Positions 17,337 through 25,648 of a stretch of DNA of 64,000 bases are shown here, piece after piece (position 1 is the first letter of the stretch; each line of letters begins with the position of its first letter). The DNA comes from Wocania_A sp965224845 (GTDB lineage: Bacteria > Bacteroidota > Bacteroidia > Flavobacteriales > Flavobacteriaceae): NCBI GenBank assembly GCA_965224845.1, contig CBDDAJ010000026.1, positions 248,001-312,000 of the forward strand, given 5' to 3'. Both the position numbers and the translations under genes were made by a program. Under the pieces are notes generated by a model that was not told the origin of the DNA, made no database searches, and worked only from the letters and a program-made list of their open reading frames with translations.

Positions 17337-17512
17337 CTTTGTTTTATGGGGTTGTTCTTCCTTCTTCTATAGTTATACGCAAAAACTTTAAAAAATGTTA
17401 CAAAAAATTATAATAATTTTAGTAGTGTTCATTTTATTAGACACAAATTCTTAAAAAAAGTCACGTTATAAAAACATTAGGGCTTTTTAAATACTGAGGC
17501 ATATTATTATGT

Positions 17513-18514
17513 TTACTCAAAGTCAAAAGCATCATCATCAATAATAATTCGCTCTCTTAATCTGTTAATCTTTAGGTGCATTCTATTAAAGAATAATGAG
17601 CGGTCTTTTTCGCCTGCATTAACCAGTAGCTTAGAAATACTCATTTGTTTTTCAAAAAACTCATGCATAAGCTCGCAGGTTGGTTGATGCTCTATTTTAA
17701 AATAGCTAATAACAGTAAATGGTGTGAAAAATACTTTTTGATGAGGTGTCTTTACCATTATGGTGTTGCTCATGGTATGTATATCATTAATATATAAATT
17801 GTAAATAGCTTTGTTTTTTGAACCAATCAATGATTGTTGAATTGCTTGTTTTTCTACATGTCTTATAACGTCTTCAATATCAGTACAAATTAATAAAGCT
17901 AATTCTTTTGATAATACCCCAGCTTCAAAATAGTAAAGCACTTGCTGTAATGTTCCATTAATAGTTGTATTGTTCCAGATTTCAGTAATGTTAATGTCTT
18001 TATAAACTTCCCCTAATTTAAAAGCATGGTCTAGTAATGATTCGGGTATATCTTTTATAAAATCATCAAAGGAAACTTTATTTCTTGTCATTTCCGGGTC
18101 TACATCTTTTAACCAAACATACATTTTATAACGTGATAAAAAAGAGTCTTTAAGTGTGTGAAAAAGGGGGATGTCTTTAGCGGAATAAATGATAGAGGCG
18201 CTTTTTAATTTTGTTAGCGGAAAGACACTGTTGTATGATTGTTTCAGCCACATTTCTAATCCTTCTTTGTTATGAATTGGTGGCGATAAATCTGCTAATA
18301 TTGTGGTTTGACTACCAACTTCAAATAGTTTGTTTAAAGAAATCTTATAATGTTTTGCAAGTTTTACAGTTTCTTCAAGCGATAACGAAGTTTTTAAATT
18401 GATTCTGCGGTACGCAGCATCGTAACCAATATCTAAAACACTTGCTATTTCTTCTACAAACGATGTATTGTCTTGGGCTTTGGCTTTTAAATAAGCAATG
18501 AATTGATTTTGCAT
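17513..18514 (-). CDS. Putative HTH transcriptional regulator
   Basis: A 333-residue protein with an N-terminal Cro-like helix-turn-helix region (about residues 1-65: IGYDAAYRRINLKTSLSLEETVKLAKHYKISLNKLFE) and a long C-terminal part without a recognised motif. The family is found in Bacteroidota as uncharacterised regulators. No membrane segment or signal peptide is visible, so it is cytoplasmic. It is divergent from the unknown gene at 18691, with a short ACAATT-N4-AATTGT palindrome (18585-18600) between them that could be its operator. The regulatory role is inferred from the HTH only. Confidence 0.6.
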   Translation of the reverse strand: MQNQFIAYLKAKAQDNTSFVEEIASVLDIGYDAAYRRINLKTSLSLEETVKLAKHYKISLNKLFEVGSQTTILADLSPPIHNKEGLEMWLKQSYNSVFPLTKLKSASIIYSAKDIPLFHTLKDSFLSRYKMYVWLKDVDPEMTRNKVSFDDFIKDIPESLLDHAFKLGEVYKDINITEIWNNTTINGTLQQVLYYFEAGVLSKELALLICTDIEDVIRHVEKQAIQQSLIGSKNKAIYNLYINDIHTMSNTIMVKTPHQKVFFTPFTVISYFKIEHQPTCELMHEFFEKQMSISKLLVNAGEKDRSLFFNRMHLKINRLRERIIIDDDAFDFE

Positions 18515-18690
18515 TTTTTAAAAAATTACAAGCAGGAAAGTATGGGTTTTTGTGAAAAATAAGAAAAATAATTTGATTTTTCAGACAATTCCCTAATTGT
18601 AGAAGCGCTTTTTGCAATTAAGTTTGAGCAACTAATCAATTGCTTATCTGTTAGTTATAAATAGGATTTGTGATTTTAAACCAATTAATT

Positions 18691-19734
18691 ATGAAAAATG
18701 AACATGTAAAATTAAAGAACAAAAATGGAGTTAAATACAATCAATTAAGCGCCAATGAGGTTAAATTTTTAGAAAAAAACAAAGCGATTCTAGAAATTAT
18801 GAAAAAAAAGGATCGGAAAATATTTAAAGGAAAAAAGGAGGATTGTATTGACTCTCCTTTTTCAGATATTAGCACTTTTAGTATAGTGAAAAGTAGATTT
18901 GATAAAGCAAAACCAAATTCTTATGAGAATGAAGATCTTGAGAATGTGTCAAATTTAATTTATCCCATTAGTTCAAGTCGTGCAGATAGGATGGGTAATT
19001 TTCATTTAGGGTTAGGAATGGGCAAATTAAATACTATTATTAACTCTGCTCCTAATTTTATTATTACAGAACCAGAATATTTATTTAGCCATAGGGCTTC
19101 TGCAAAAATATGTCACTCTTTTAAAATTGATTCTTTTTTAGGAAACGAAAGGGATTATGAAATTAAAAGTAAAATATCTATTCCAACTGAAGGTGGGTTG
19201 CAGTTTGAAGTATATGAGCCAGGAGGTAGTAAAGAATTTAGCAATATATCTTATGCTGCATCATTAGTGGGCAATGTGACAATGAAAATCTCAATAAATG
19301 ATAGTGTAGAAGTTATCATTCAAAAGCCTTTTTTAGAGTGGTATAAATCTTCTTTTCTAGATGAACAAATTAAAATACCTGGATTGGTTAGGTCTTTTGG
19401 TTTTGAGGAATTAGAAGTGGATTTAAGTATTAGAAACAATTCTATTTTAAAAGTTGAAATTGAAGTTGAAATTGTTGCAACAAATTTATCAGAGAAGCCA
19501 ACGGGAGAACGTCTTATGCATCCAAATAATCCTAATTTGTATATAGGTGTTCAATATTTTAATCCAGATTTTGTGCTAAATAAAGATTATGATAAAGTTA
19601 GGTATTTGTTTAATGAATTGGGTCAAGGCTCTAATTTTGCTAAAAGTATTAGTCTAGATTATATCGAATTAATTGATAAAGAATTAAATGAAAAGATTAA
19701 TCCAGTGTATATAAATGATGAAATTTCTATGTAA
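18691..19734 (+). CDS. Hypothetical protein
   Basis: A 347-residue protein with no family I recognise. ATG 18691 is preferred to an in-frame GTG at 18670 because upstream residues look unconserved. There is a lysine-rich N terminus (about residues 1-50), no signal peptide and no clear membrane segment; the rest is a mix of beta-type stretches such as LEVDLSIRNNSILKVEIEVEIV. It is divergent from the putative HTH regulator at 17513, which may control it. Confidence 0.6.
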   Translation: MKNEHVKLKNKNGVKYNQLSANEVKFLEKNKAILEIMKKKDRKIFKGKKEDCIDSPFSDISTFSIVKSRFDKAKPNSYENEDLENVSNLIYPISSSRADRMGNFHLGLGMGKLNTIINSAPNFIITEPEYLFSHRASAKICHSFKIDSFLGNERDYEIKSKISIPTEGGLQFEVYEPGGSKEFSNISYAASLVGNVTMKISINDSVEVIIQKPFLEWYKSSFLDEQIKIPGLVRSFGFEELEVDLSIRNNSILKVEIEVEIVATNLSEKPTGERLMHPNNPNLYIGVQYFNPDFVLNKDYDKVRYLFNELGQGSNFAKSISLDYIELIDKELNEKINPVYINDEISM

Positions 19735-19799
19735 AACCTAAAAACATTGAAAATCAATTAAAAATATTATAAAAAGAGTACGAGCAAATTTTTTTTAAC

Positions 19800-20312
19800 A
19801 TGAGCAAATTTATTTTATTACTGTTTGCTATAACTGCATTTGTATGTTATTCTCAGAAAAATAGTCAAAGCGATAGATTTGAATATAAATCTTTTTCATT
19901 TTCTCCCTTAGGATTTTATTCAGATTTTGAAGTTGGAGGTTTAGTGTTTTCTGGAGATGTTAGCTTTCTGTATAATAAAGAACACATTTTTACTGTTTCG
20001 GGAACAGCTGGTTCAGAGGTTTGTGTTTTGAGTTGTGGTGATAGTTTTGAACAAGTTAATGTCTTATATGGTAGAGAGCTTGCGCTTAATAAAACCGTTT
20101 TTATTGATGCCCATTTGGGATTAGGTTATTTTTCGTTTAAAGCTGGTGGTCACCATTCAAAAAGAACTATCAAAATGGGACTGCCTTTAGTATGTAAGCT
20201 TAGGTTTAAAGCGGGTAAACAGTTTTCAATTGGGCTGCAATTTCAAACAAATATTAATTCTATAAATAACATATATGCCATAGGCCTACTTTTGCAGTGG
20301 AATAAGATATAG
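19800..20312 (+). CDS. Secreted or outer-membrane beta-barrel-like protein
   Basis: A 170-residue protein with an N-terminal signal peptide (MSKFILLLFAITAFVCYSQ). The mature part alternates hydrophobic and polar residues with aromatic strand ends (FSFSPLGFYSDF, HLGLGYFSFKAG, LQFQTNINS, IGLLLQW), as in small outer-membrane barrels. I do not recognise a specific family. It follows the hypothetical gene at 18691 by 65 bases and ends at a bidirectional terminator. Confidence 0.6.
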   Translation: MSKFILLLFAITAFVCYSQKNSQSDRFEYKSFSFSPLGFYSDFEVGGLVFSGDVSFLYNKEHIFTVSGTAGSEVCVLSCGDSFEQVNVLYGRELALNKTVFIDAHLGLGYFSFKAGGHHSKRTIKMGLPLVCKLRFKAGKQFSIGLQFQTNINSINNIYAIGLLLQWNKI

Positions 20313-20324
20313 CTGTATAAATAA

Positions 20325-20360
20325 AAAACCCGTCAAAGTTTTAAACTTGTGACGGGTTTT
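20325..20360. terminator. Bidirectional terminator between 19800 gene and pnp
   Basis: Stem AAAACCCGTCA-AAGTTT and AAACTTGTGACGGGTTTT with a single bulge; it has A residues on one side and T residues on the other, so it can serve both converging genes. Confidence 0.85.
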
Positions 20361-20380
20361 GATAGTTTTAAGGATTAGAA

Positions 20381-22648
20381 TTAATCCTCTTTCTTATCTT
20401 CTCTAGGTTTTCTGTCGTCTCTACGATTGTCTCTGTTACGATTGTCTCGTCCACGATTGTCTCTACCTCTGTTATCACGTCCACCACGATTATTATTATC
20501 TCTTGGTGGTCTTGCAACATAACCTTCAGGTTTTGGTAAAATAGCTTTACGAGATACTTTCTCTTTGCGCGTTCTTGGGTCAATGCCAAAGTACTTCACA
20601 TCAAAAACATCTCCCATATTTACAACATCTGAAACATTTTCAGTACGTTCCCAGGCTAGTTCACTTACGTGTAATAATACTTCATTTCCAGGCGCTTCAA
20701 CATACTCTACAACGGCACCAAAATCAAGCATTTTAATAACTTTTACTTCATAAACGCTACCAACTTCAGGCTTAAACATTAAAGCATCTATTTTTGCTAT
20801 AACAGCATCAATACCTTTGCTGCCCACGCCTAAAACCTCAACTATACCTTCTTCAGTAACAGGATCTTCATTAATTACGATGGTAGTTTCAGTTTCTTTT
20901 TGTAATTCTTGAATTACTTTTCCGCCAGGACCAATTAGTGCTCCAATAAACTCATTAGGTATACGTCTTGTAACCATTGTAGGGGCATGTTCCTTAACTT
21001 CGGCATTAGGTGTTTCAATAGTATCAGTTATTTTACCTAAGATATGTAAGCGTCCATCACGAGCTTGTTTTAAAGCATTTACAAGAATTTCGTAACTCAG
21101 CCCTTTTACTTTAATATCCATTTGGCAAGCCGTAATACCATCAGCAGTACCTGTTACTTTAAAGTCCATATCTCCTAAGTGATCTTCATCGCCTAAAATA
21201 TCAGAAAGAACCGCATATTTTCCAGAATCGGCATCAGAGATTAAACCCATAGCAATACCAGAAACAGGTTTCTTTAATTGCACACCGGCATCCATCATGG
21301 CCATTGTTCCGGCACAAACGGTTGCCATTGAAGACGAACCGTTAGATTCTAAAATCTCAGAAACTACGCGTACTGTATATGGGCAATCTTCAGGAACCAT
21401 CCCTTTTAAGGCACGTTGTGCTAAATTACCATGTCCTACTTCCCGACGAGATGTGCCACGAATAGGTCTGGCTTCACCTGTAGAAAATGGTGGGAAATTA
21501 TAGTGTAAATAGAAACGCTCTTCACCTTCGTAGGATGGCATATCTATTTGGTTTGCTTCTCTGCTGGTACCTAAAGTAACAGTAGCTAAGGCTTGTGTTT
21601 CCCCACGTGTAAAGATTGAAGAACCGTGTGTAGATGGTAAATAATCAACCTCACACCAAATGGGTCTAATATCTGTAGTTTTACGTCCATCTAAACGTAA
21701 ACCTTCATTTAGTGTTAAATCTCTAACAGCTGCTTTTTCAGCTTTAGAGTAATATTTAGAAATTAATCCACCAAAATCTTCTTGCTCTTCTTCTGTAAAA
21801 CTTGCAATAATTTCTTCTTTAATTTCTCCAAAGGCAGCACTTCTTTCATGTTTAGCAGAACCTGCTTTAGCTACAGCATACACTTTATCGTATGCCATAT
21901 CATGAATTTTTTGTGCTAAATCTTCATCTGCTCTTTCTGGCTCATATTCACGGGTTTCTTTCTTACCAAATGCTTCAGCTAATGCTACCTGAGCAGCACA
22001 TTGTACTTTTATAGCCTCGTGAGCAAATTTGATAGCTTCAGTCATTTCTTCTTCAGAAATCTCATCCATTTCACCTTCAACCATCATAACAGAGTCGGCA
22101 GATGCACCGATAACCATATCGATATCAGACGCTTCTAATTGTGCAAAAGAAGGATTGATAATTAATTCACCATTAATACGGCCAACTCTTACTTCAGAAA
22201 TTGGACATTCAAATGGGAAATCTGATAACTGAATAGCTGCAGAAGCTGCTAAACCTGCCATAGCATCTGGCATAACTTCAGGATCATGAGACATTAATTG
22301 AATCATTACCTGTGTTTCAGAATGATAATCTTTTGGGAATAATGGTCTTAATACCCGGTCTACAAGACGCATAGTTAAAACTTCACCATCACTTGGTCTG
22401 GCTTCTCTTTTAAAGAAACCTCCCGGATAACGGCCTGCAGCAGCAAATTTTTCTCTGTAGTCTACCGTTAATGGTAAAAAGTCTACATCTGCTTGTTTGT
22501 AGTTGGAAACAACTGTACATAACAACATACATTTTCCAGATTGCACAACAACACTACCATGAGCTTGTTTTGCTAATTTTCCGGTTTCGATAGAAATTTC
22601 TCTACCATCACCTAGGTCTATGACCTCTTTAAAAACTTTTGGAATCAT
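20381..22648 (-). CDS. pnp: Polyribonucleotide nucleotidyltransferase (PNPase)
   Basis: 3'-to-5' phosphorolytic exoribonuclease. At 755 residues it has two RNase PH domains (about 1-225 and 310-555) with the FSTGEARPIRGTSRREVGHG stretch, a KH domain with NEFIGALIGPGGKVIQEL and an S1 domain (LDFGAVVEYVE, EVLLHVSELAWERTE). The C-terminal tail of about 45 residues is low-complexity with GRDNRGRDNR-type repeats, likely RNA or protein binding. rpsO lies 180 bp upstream on the same strand, the classical rpsO-pnp pairing. Confidence 0.97.
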   Translation of the reverse strand: MIPKVFKEVIDLGDGREISIETGKLAKQAHGSVVVQSGKCMLLCTVVSNYKQADVDFLPLTVDYREKFAAAGRYPGGFFKREARPSDGEVLTMRLVDRVLRPLFPKDYHSETQVMIQLMSHDPEVMPDAMAGLAASAAIQLSDFPFECPISEVRVGRINGELIINPSFAQLEASDIDMVIGASADSVMMVEGEMDEISEEEMTEAIKFAHEAIKVQCAAQVALAEAFGKKETREYEPERADEDLAQKIHDMAYDKVYAVAKAGSAKHERSAAFGEIKEEIIASFTEEEQEDFGGLISKYYSKAEKAAVRDLTLNEGLRLDGRKTTDIRPIWCEVDYLPSTHGSSIFTRGETQALATVTLGTSREANQIDMPSYEGEERFYLHYNFPPFSTGEARPIRGTSRREVGHGNLAQRALKGMVPEDCPYTVRVVSEILESNGSSSMATVCAGTMAMMDAGVQLKKPVSGIAMGLISDADSGKYAVLSDILGDEDHLGDMDFKVTGTADGITACQMDIKVKGLSYEILVNALKQARDGRLHILGKITDTIETPNAEVKEHAPTMVTRRIPNEFIGALIGPGGKVIQELQKETETTIVINEDPVTEEGIVEVLGVGSKGIDAVIAKIDALMFKPEVGSVYEVKVIKMLDFGAVVEYVEAPGNEVLLHVSELAWERTENVSDVVNMGDVFDVKYFGIDPRTRKEKVSRKAILPKPEGYVARPPRDNNNRGGRDNRGRDNRGRDNRNRDNRRDDRKPREDKKED

Positions 22649-22727
22649 AAATTTTTTTAATTCTAATTAAACAATGGTCGTTGTGTTGTTGTGTGTAGTT
22701 GTGTGTGTGACCAATGAAAAACTATTT

Positions 22728-22748
22728 ATCCTGAACTTGTATCAGGAT
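22728..22748. repeat. REP-like palindrome in the rpsO-pnp gap
   Basis: Perfect 7-bp arms ATCCTGA (22728-22734) and TCAGGAT (22742-22748) around ACTTGTA. The pattern ATCCTGAACTTG-TCAGGAT resembles a dispersed palindrome family known from many environmental bacteria. It differs from the dcw-cluster repeats. Confidence 0.5.
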
Positions 22749-22797
22749 CTGCTTAATCATAATGTGCAATTTAAACTCTTGCAAGAGTTATATTTAA

Positions 22798-22825
22798 AAC
22801 AAAAAAGAGGCTGTGAAGCCTCTTT
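22798..22825 (-). terminator. Terminator of rpsO
   Basis: Perfect 9-bp stem AAAGAGGCT (22804-22812) and AGCCTCTTT (22817-22825) with a 4-base loop, followed on the - strand by T residues. Confidence 0.85.
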
Positions 22826-22828
22826 AAA

Positions 22829-23098
22829 TTATTTTCTTAATCCTAATTCTTTTACTATAGCACGATATCTTAAAATATCTTTCTTAGTTAAGTAATCTAG
22901 TAAAGCGCGACGCTTTCCTACTAGTTTTACTAATGAACGCTCGGTATTAAAATCTTTACGATTCTTTTTTAAGTGTTCAGTTAAGTGGTTAATCCTTTCT
23001 GTAAATAATGCAATTTGCCCTTCTGCAGAACCTGTGTCTTTTGCATTTTTACCGTGCTTTTTAAAGAGTTTCTCTTTTGCTTTTTTGTCTAAATACAT
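22829..23098 (-). CDS. rpsO: 30S ribosomal protein S15
   Basis: Primary 16S rRNA binding protein of the small subunit, 89 residues. The start was set at ATG 23098 (MYLDKKAKEKLFKKHGK), not at the in-frame ATG 23155. Conserved S15 stretches are DTGSAEGQIALFTERINHLTEHL and LVGKRRALLDYL. It stands upstream of pnp with its own terminator between them. Confidence 0.97.
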   Translation of the reverse strand: MYLDKKAKEKLFKKHGKNAKDTGSAEGQIALFTERINHLTEHLKKNRKDFNTERSLVKLVGKRRALLDYLTKKDILRYRAIVKELGLRK

Positions 23099-23197
23099 GC
23101 TAATATTATTGTAAATGATTTTTATGTACACGAAAGCCTTTCTTTCGAGCGGCAAATATAGTAATTTTTAATGATTTACGAATTAATTAACAAAAAT

Positions 23198-23226
23198 AAA
23201 AAGGGAGCTGTTTTTGCTCCCTTTTT
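23198..23226 (-). terminator. Terminator of accD
   Basis: Perfect 11-bp stem AAAAAGGGAGC (23198-23208) and GCTCCCTTTTT (23216-23226) with a 7-base loop, directly after the accD stop codon; T-rich on the - strand. Confidence 0.88.
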
Positions 23227-23227
23227 A

Positions 23228-24085
23228 TTATGCTCTTAAAGGCTGATTTGTTATTAAATCAATGTATTGATTGACCTTATTTTTTAGTTCTTGTCGATGT
23301 GTAATAAAATCTAAAAAGCCATGTTCTAACAAGAACTCTGAAGTTTGAAAACCTTCCGGCAATTCTTTTCCGGTAGTGTCTCTTACAATACGAGGTCCTG
23401 CAAAGCCTATTAAAGCTCCAGGTTCTGCGATATTAATATCGCCTAACATAGCAAAAGAAGCTGTTGTTCCGCCTGTAGTTGGGTCTGTACATAATGAGAT
23501 GTACGGGATACCTTCTTCTGCTAACTGTGCTAGCTTCACAGATGTTTTTGCCAATTGCATTAGAGATAATGCAGCTTCCATCATACGAGCTCCTCCAGAC
23601 TTTGATATAATCATAAAAGGCAGTTTTTTCTTTAAAGCATAATCTGCTGCTCGTGCAATTTTTTCACCCACAACACTACCCATAGAACCTCCTATAAACG
23701 CAAAATCCATACAGGAAATAACTAAATCTTTTCCTTTTGATTTTCCAACAGCACTACGTACGGCATCTTTTAACTTAGTTTTATCTTGAGCAGCTTTAAG
23801 GCGCTCTGGATATTTTTTTGTGTCAACAAACTTTAAAGGGTCTTTAGATTCTAAATTAGCATCTAGTTCTTTAAATTTATTATCATCAAAAAGAATTTCA
23901 AAGTATTCCTTGCTACCTATTCTAACATGGTAACCATCTTCTGGACTTACATAAAAGTTTTGTTCTAACTCTTTAGTGTCTACTATTTTACCAGTTGGAG
24001 ACTTATACCATAAGCCTTTAGGTGTGTCTTTTTTTTCTTGAGTACTAGTTTGTATTCCTTTATCTTTTCTTTTAAACCAAGACAT
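23228..24085 (-). CDS. accD: Acetyl-CoA carboxylase carboxyltransferase subunit beta
   Basis: Subunit of acetyl-CoA carboxylase that, with AccA, transfers carboxyl from biotin to acetyl-CoA for fatty-acid synthesis. The carboxyltransferase core (SKSGGARMMEA, LCTDPTTGGTTASFAMLGDI, EPGALIGFAGPRIV) is intact in 285 residues. The N-terminal zinc ribbon keeps its outline, but all cysteines are replaced: GLWYKSPTGKIV and FYVSPEDGYHV where CxxC pairs are expected. This loss appears shared by Flavobacteriaceae as I recall. The start gives MSWFKRKDKGI, typical of the group. Confidence 0.95.
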   Translation of the reverse strand: MSWFKRKDKGIQTSTQEKKDTPKGLWYKSPTGKIVDTKELEQNFYVSPEDGYHVRIGSKEYFEILFDDNKFKELDANLESKDPLKFVDTKKYPERLKAAQDKTKLKDAVRSAVGKSKGKDLVISCMDFAFIGGSMGSVVGEKIARAADYALKKKLPFMIISKSGGARMMEAALSLMQLAKTSVKLAQLAEEGIPYISLCTDPTTGGTTASFAMLGDINIAEPGALIGFAGPRIVRDTTGKELPEGFQTSEFLLEHGFLDFITHRQELKNKVNQYIDLITNQPLRA

Positions 24086-24392
24086 ATGATTTACGTTTTT
24101 ACATTCTCTTAATAGCAGAGAATCTTTTAAAATTTAGTTTGCATAATGAGATTTCTGCCTGCACAGGAATCACAATTGCATTTAAGGATTGTAGTTATAT
24201 CCTTTTATTTTTTGTAAAAGGATTTAACGAAACGCCCAACGACAAAATTAAGCCTTTTTTTAATTTTGGGGTAATGCCATAAAGATTTTATTGCTTTTTT
24301 ATATGTAATTAATTGCTTTATAGTTGAATATATAAAAAAGACCCTGTGTTAAGCAGAGTCTTTTTTATTAGTATTTGTAGTAAAACTACTTA
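24086..24392. other. accD-fbaA intergenic region with stem-loop
   Basis: The 307 bp between fbaA and accD hold no credible gene. Besides the fbaA terminator there is a perfect 9-bp inverted repeat, ATCCTTTTA (24199-24207) and TAAAAGGAT (24215-24223), with loop TTTTTTG. It lacks a following T tract on the - strand, so it is more likely a leader hairpin of accD than a terminator. The accD promoter must lie here but is not obvious. Confidence 0.4.
24334..24366 (-). terminator. Terminator of fbaA
   Basis: 13-position stem AAAAAAGACCCTG (24334-24346) and CAGAGTCTTTTTT (24354-24366) with a single C-A mismatch; T-rich on the - strand. Confidence 0.82.
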
Positions 24393-25460
24393 CTATAAAG
24401 TATTTACATTATTTAAATCTTCAAAGGCCTTTTTTAAGCGGGTTACAAATGTTTTTTCGCCTTCGCGTAGCCAAACACGAGGGTCGTAAAACTTTTTATT
24501 AGGAACATCATCACCATCAGGATTTCCTATCTGCGCTTTTAAATATTCAGCTTTATCACCCATATAATCGCGAATTCCACTCATAAATGCATATTGCAAA
24601 TCGGTATCAATATTCATTTTAATTACACCGTAGCTAATGCCTTCACGAATTTCTTCTACAGTAGAACCAGAACCACCGTGAAATACAAAATCGATGTGAT
24701 TGTGCTCAACACCATATTTTTCTGAGATATATTCCTGAGAATTCTTTAAGATTTTTGGTGTTAATTTAACATTTCCTGGTTTGTAAACACCATGTACATT
24801 ACCAAATGCTGCTGCAATGGTAAACTGTGAACTCACTTTGCTTAACTCTTCGTAAGCATAAGCTACTTCTTCTGGTTGTGTGTACAGTTTAGAATCATCT
24901 ACATCACTATTATCAACGCCATCTTCTTCACCACCTGTAATACCCAATTCAATTTCTAAAGTCATGCCCATTTTAGACATTCTTTCTAAATAGGTTTTGC
25001 ATATTTCGATATTTTCTTCAATTGGTTCTTCCGAAAGGTCAATCATATGCGAACTAAATAGAGATTTACCGGTTTCAGCAAAATGTGTTTCACTGGCCTC
25101 TAGTAAACCATCTATCCAGGGCAAAAGTTTTTTAGCACAATGATCGGTATGTAAAATTACGGGAACACCATAGGCTTCAGATAATGTATGTACATGTTTA
25201 GCTCCGGCAACGGCACCAGCAATAGCAGCTTTTTGTCCATCGTTACTTAATCCTTTGCCAGCATTAAATTGTGCGCCACCATTTGAAAATTGAATAATTA
25301 CAGGAGCGTTTAAATCTCTCGCAGTTTCTAAAACACCATTTATAGTATCTGAACCAATAACGTTAACAGCAGGAAGTGCATAATTATTAGCTTTTGCATG
25401 GTTAAAAATAGCTTGAACTTCTTTACCCGTTGCAACACCTGGTTTTATATTATGTCCCAT
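24393..25460 (-). CDS. fbaA: Class II fructose-bisphosphate aldolase
   Basis: Zinc-dependent glycolytic and gluconeogenic aldolase, 355 residues. Metal ligand and catalytic stretches are HTDHCAKKLLPWIDGLL, LEIELGITGGEEDGVDN, FGNVHGVYKPGNV and VFHGGSGST. A long insertion typical of the E. coli-like (class IIA) branch is present. It stands as a single gene with its own terminator and a TACTTTTG -7 element upstream. Confidence 0.97.
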   Translation of the reverse strand: MGHNIKPGVATGKEVQAIFNHAKANNYALPAVNVIGSDTINGVLETARDLNAPVIIQFSNGGAQFNAGKGLSNDGQKAAIAGAVAGAKHVHTLSEAYGVPVILHTDHCAKKLLPWIDGLLEASETHFAETGKSLFSSHMIDLSEEPIEENIEICKTYLERMSKMGMTLEIELGITGGEEDGVDNSDVDDSKLYTQPEEVAYAYEELSKVSSQFTIAAAFGNVHGVYKPGNVKLTPKILKNSQEYISEKYGVEHNHIDFVFHGGSGSTVEEIREGISYGVIKMNIDTDLQYAFMSGIRDYMGDKAEYLKAQIGNPDGDDVPNKKFYDPRVWLREGEKTFVTRLKKAFEDLNNVNTL

Positions 25461-25493
25461 TTTTTATTTAATTGATTAAAAATTAGTAGGTTT

Positions 25494-25501
25494 CAAAAGT
25501 A
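25494..25501 (-). promoter_or_regulatory. Likely -7 element of fbaA
   Basis: On the - strand TACTTTTG matches the Bacteroidota -7 consensus TAnnTTTG, 33 bases before the fbaA ATG. No clear -33 TTG was found. Confidence 0.4.
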
Positions 25502-25648
25502 ATCAATTTTTAAATAAATAGGGCTGCTTTTATAGGATGAAACTGTTTAAATGAAACTAAAACGTTATAGTTTTAACTGGAATTAAAATTAGTTTACCGT
25601 GTTTGTTTAAATCTGTATGGTTTAATGATAGTAATAGAATTTTATTAA

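Noticed and set aside
20368..20589. 73-codon frame with repetitive VETI-type residues on the - strand
   Set aside because: It is an out-of-frame reading of the low-complexity GRDNR tail of pnp.
22674..22895. 73-codon + strand frame after the pnp start
   Set aside because: It crosses the REP-like palindrome and the rpsO terminator and runs antisense into rpsO; no coding features.
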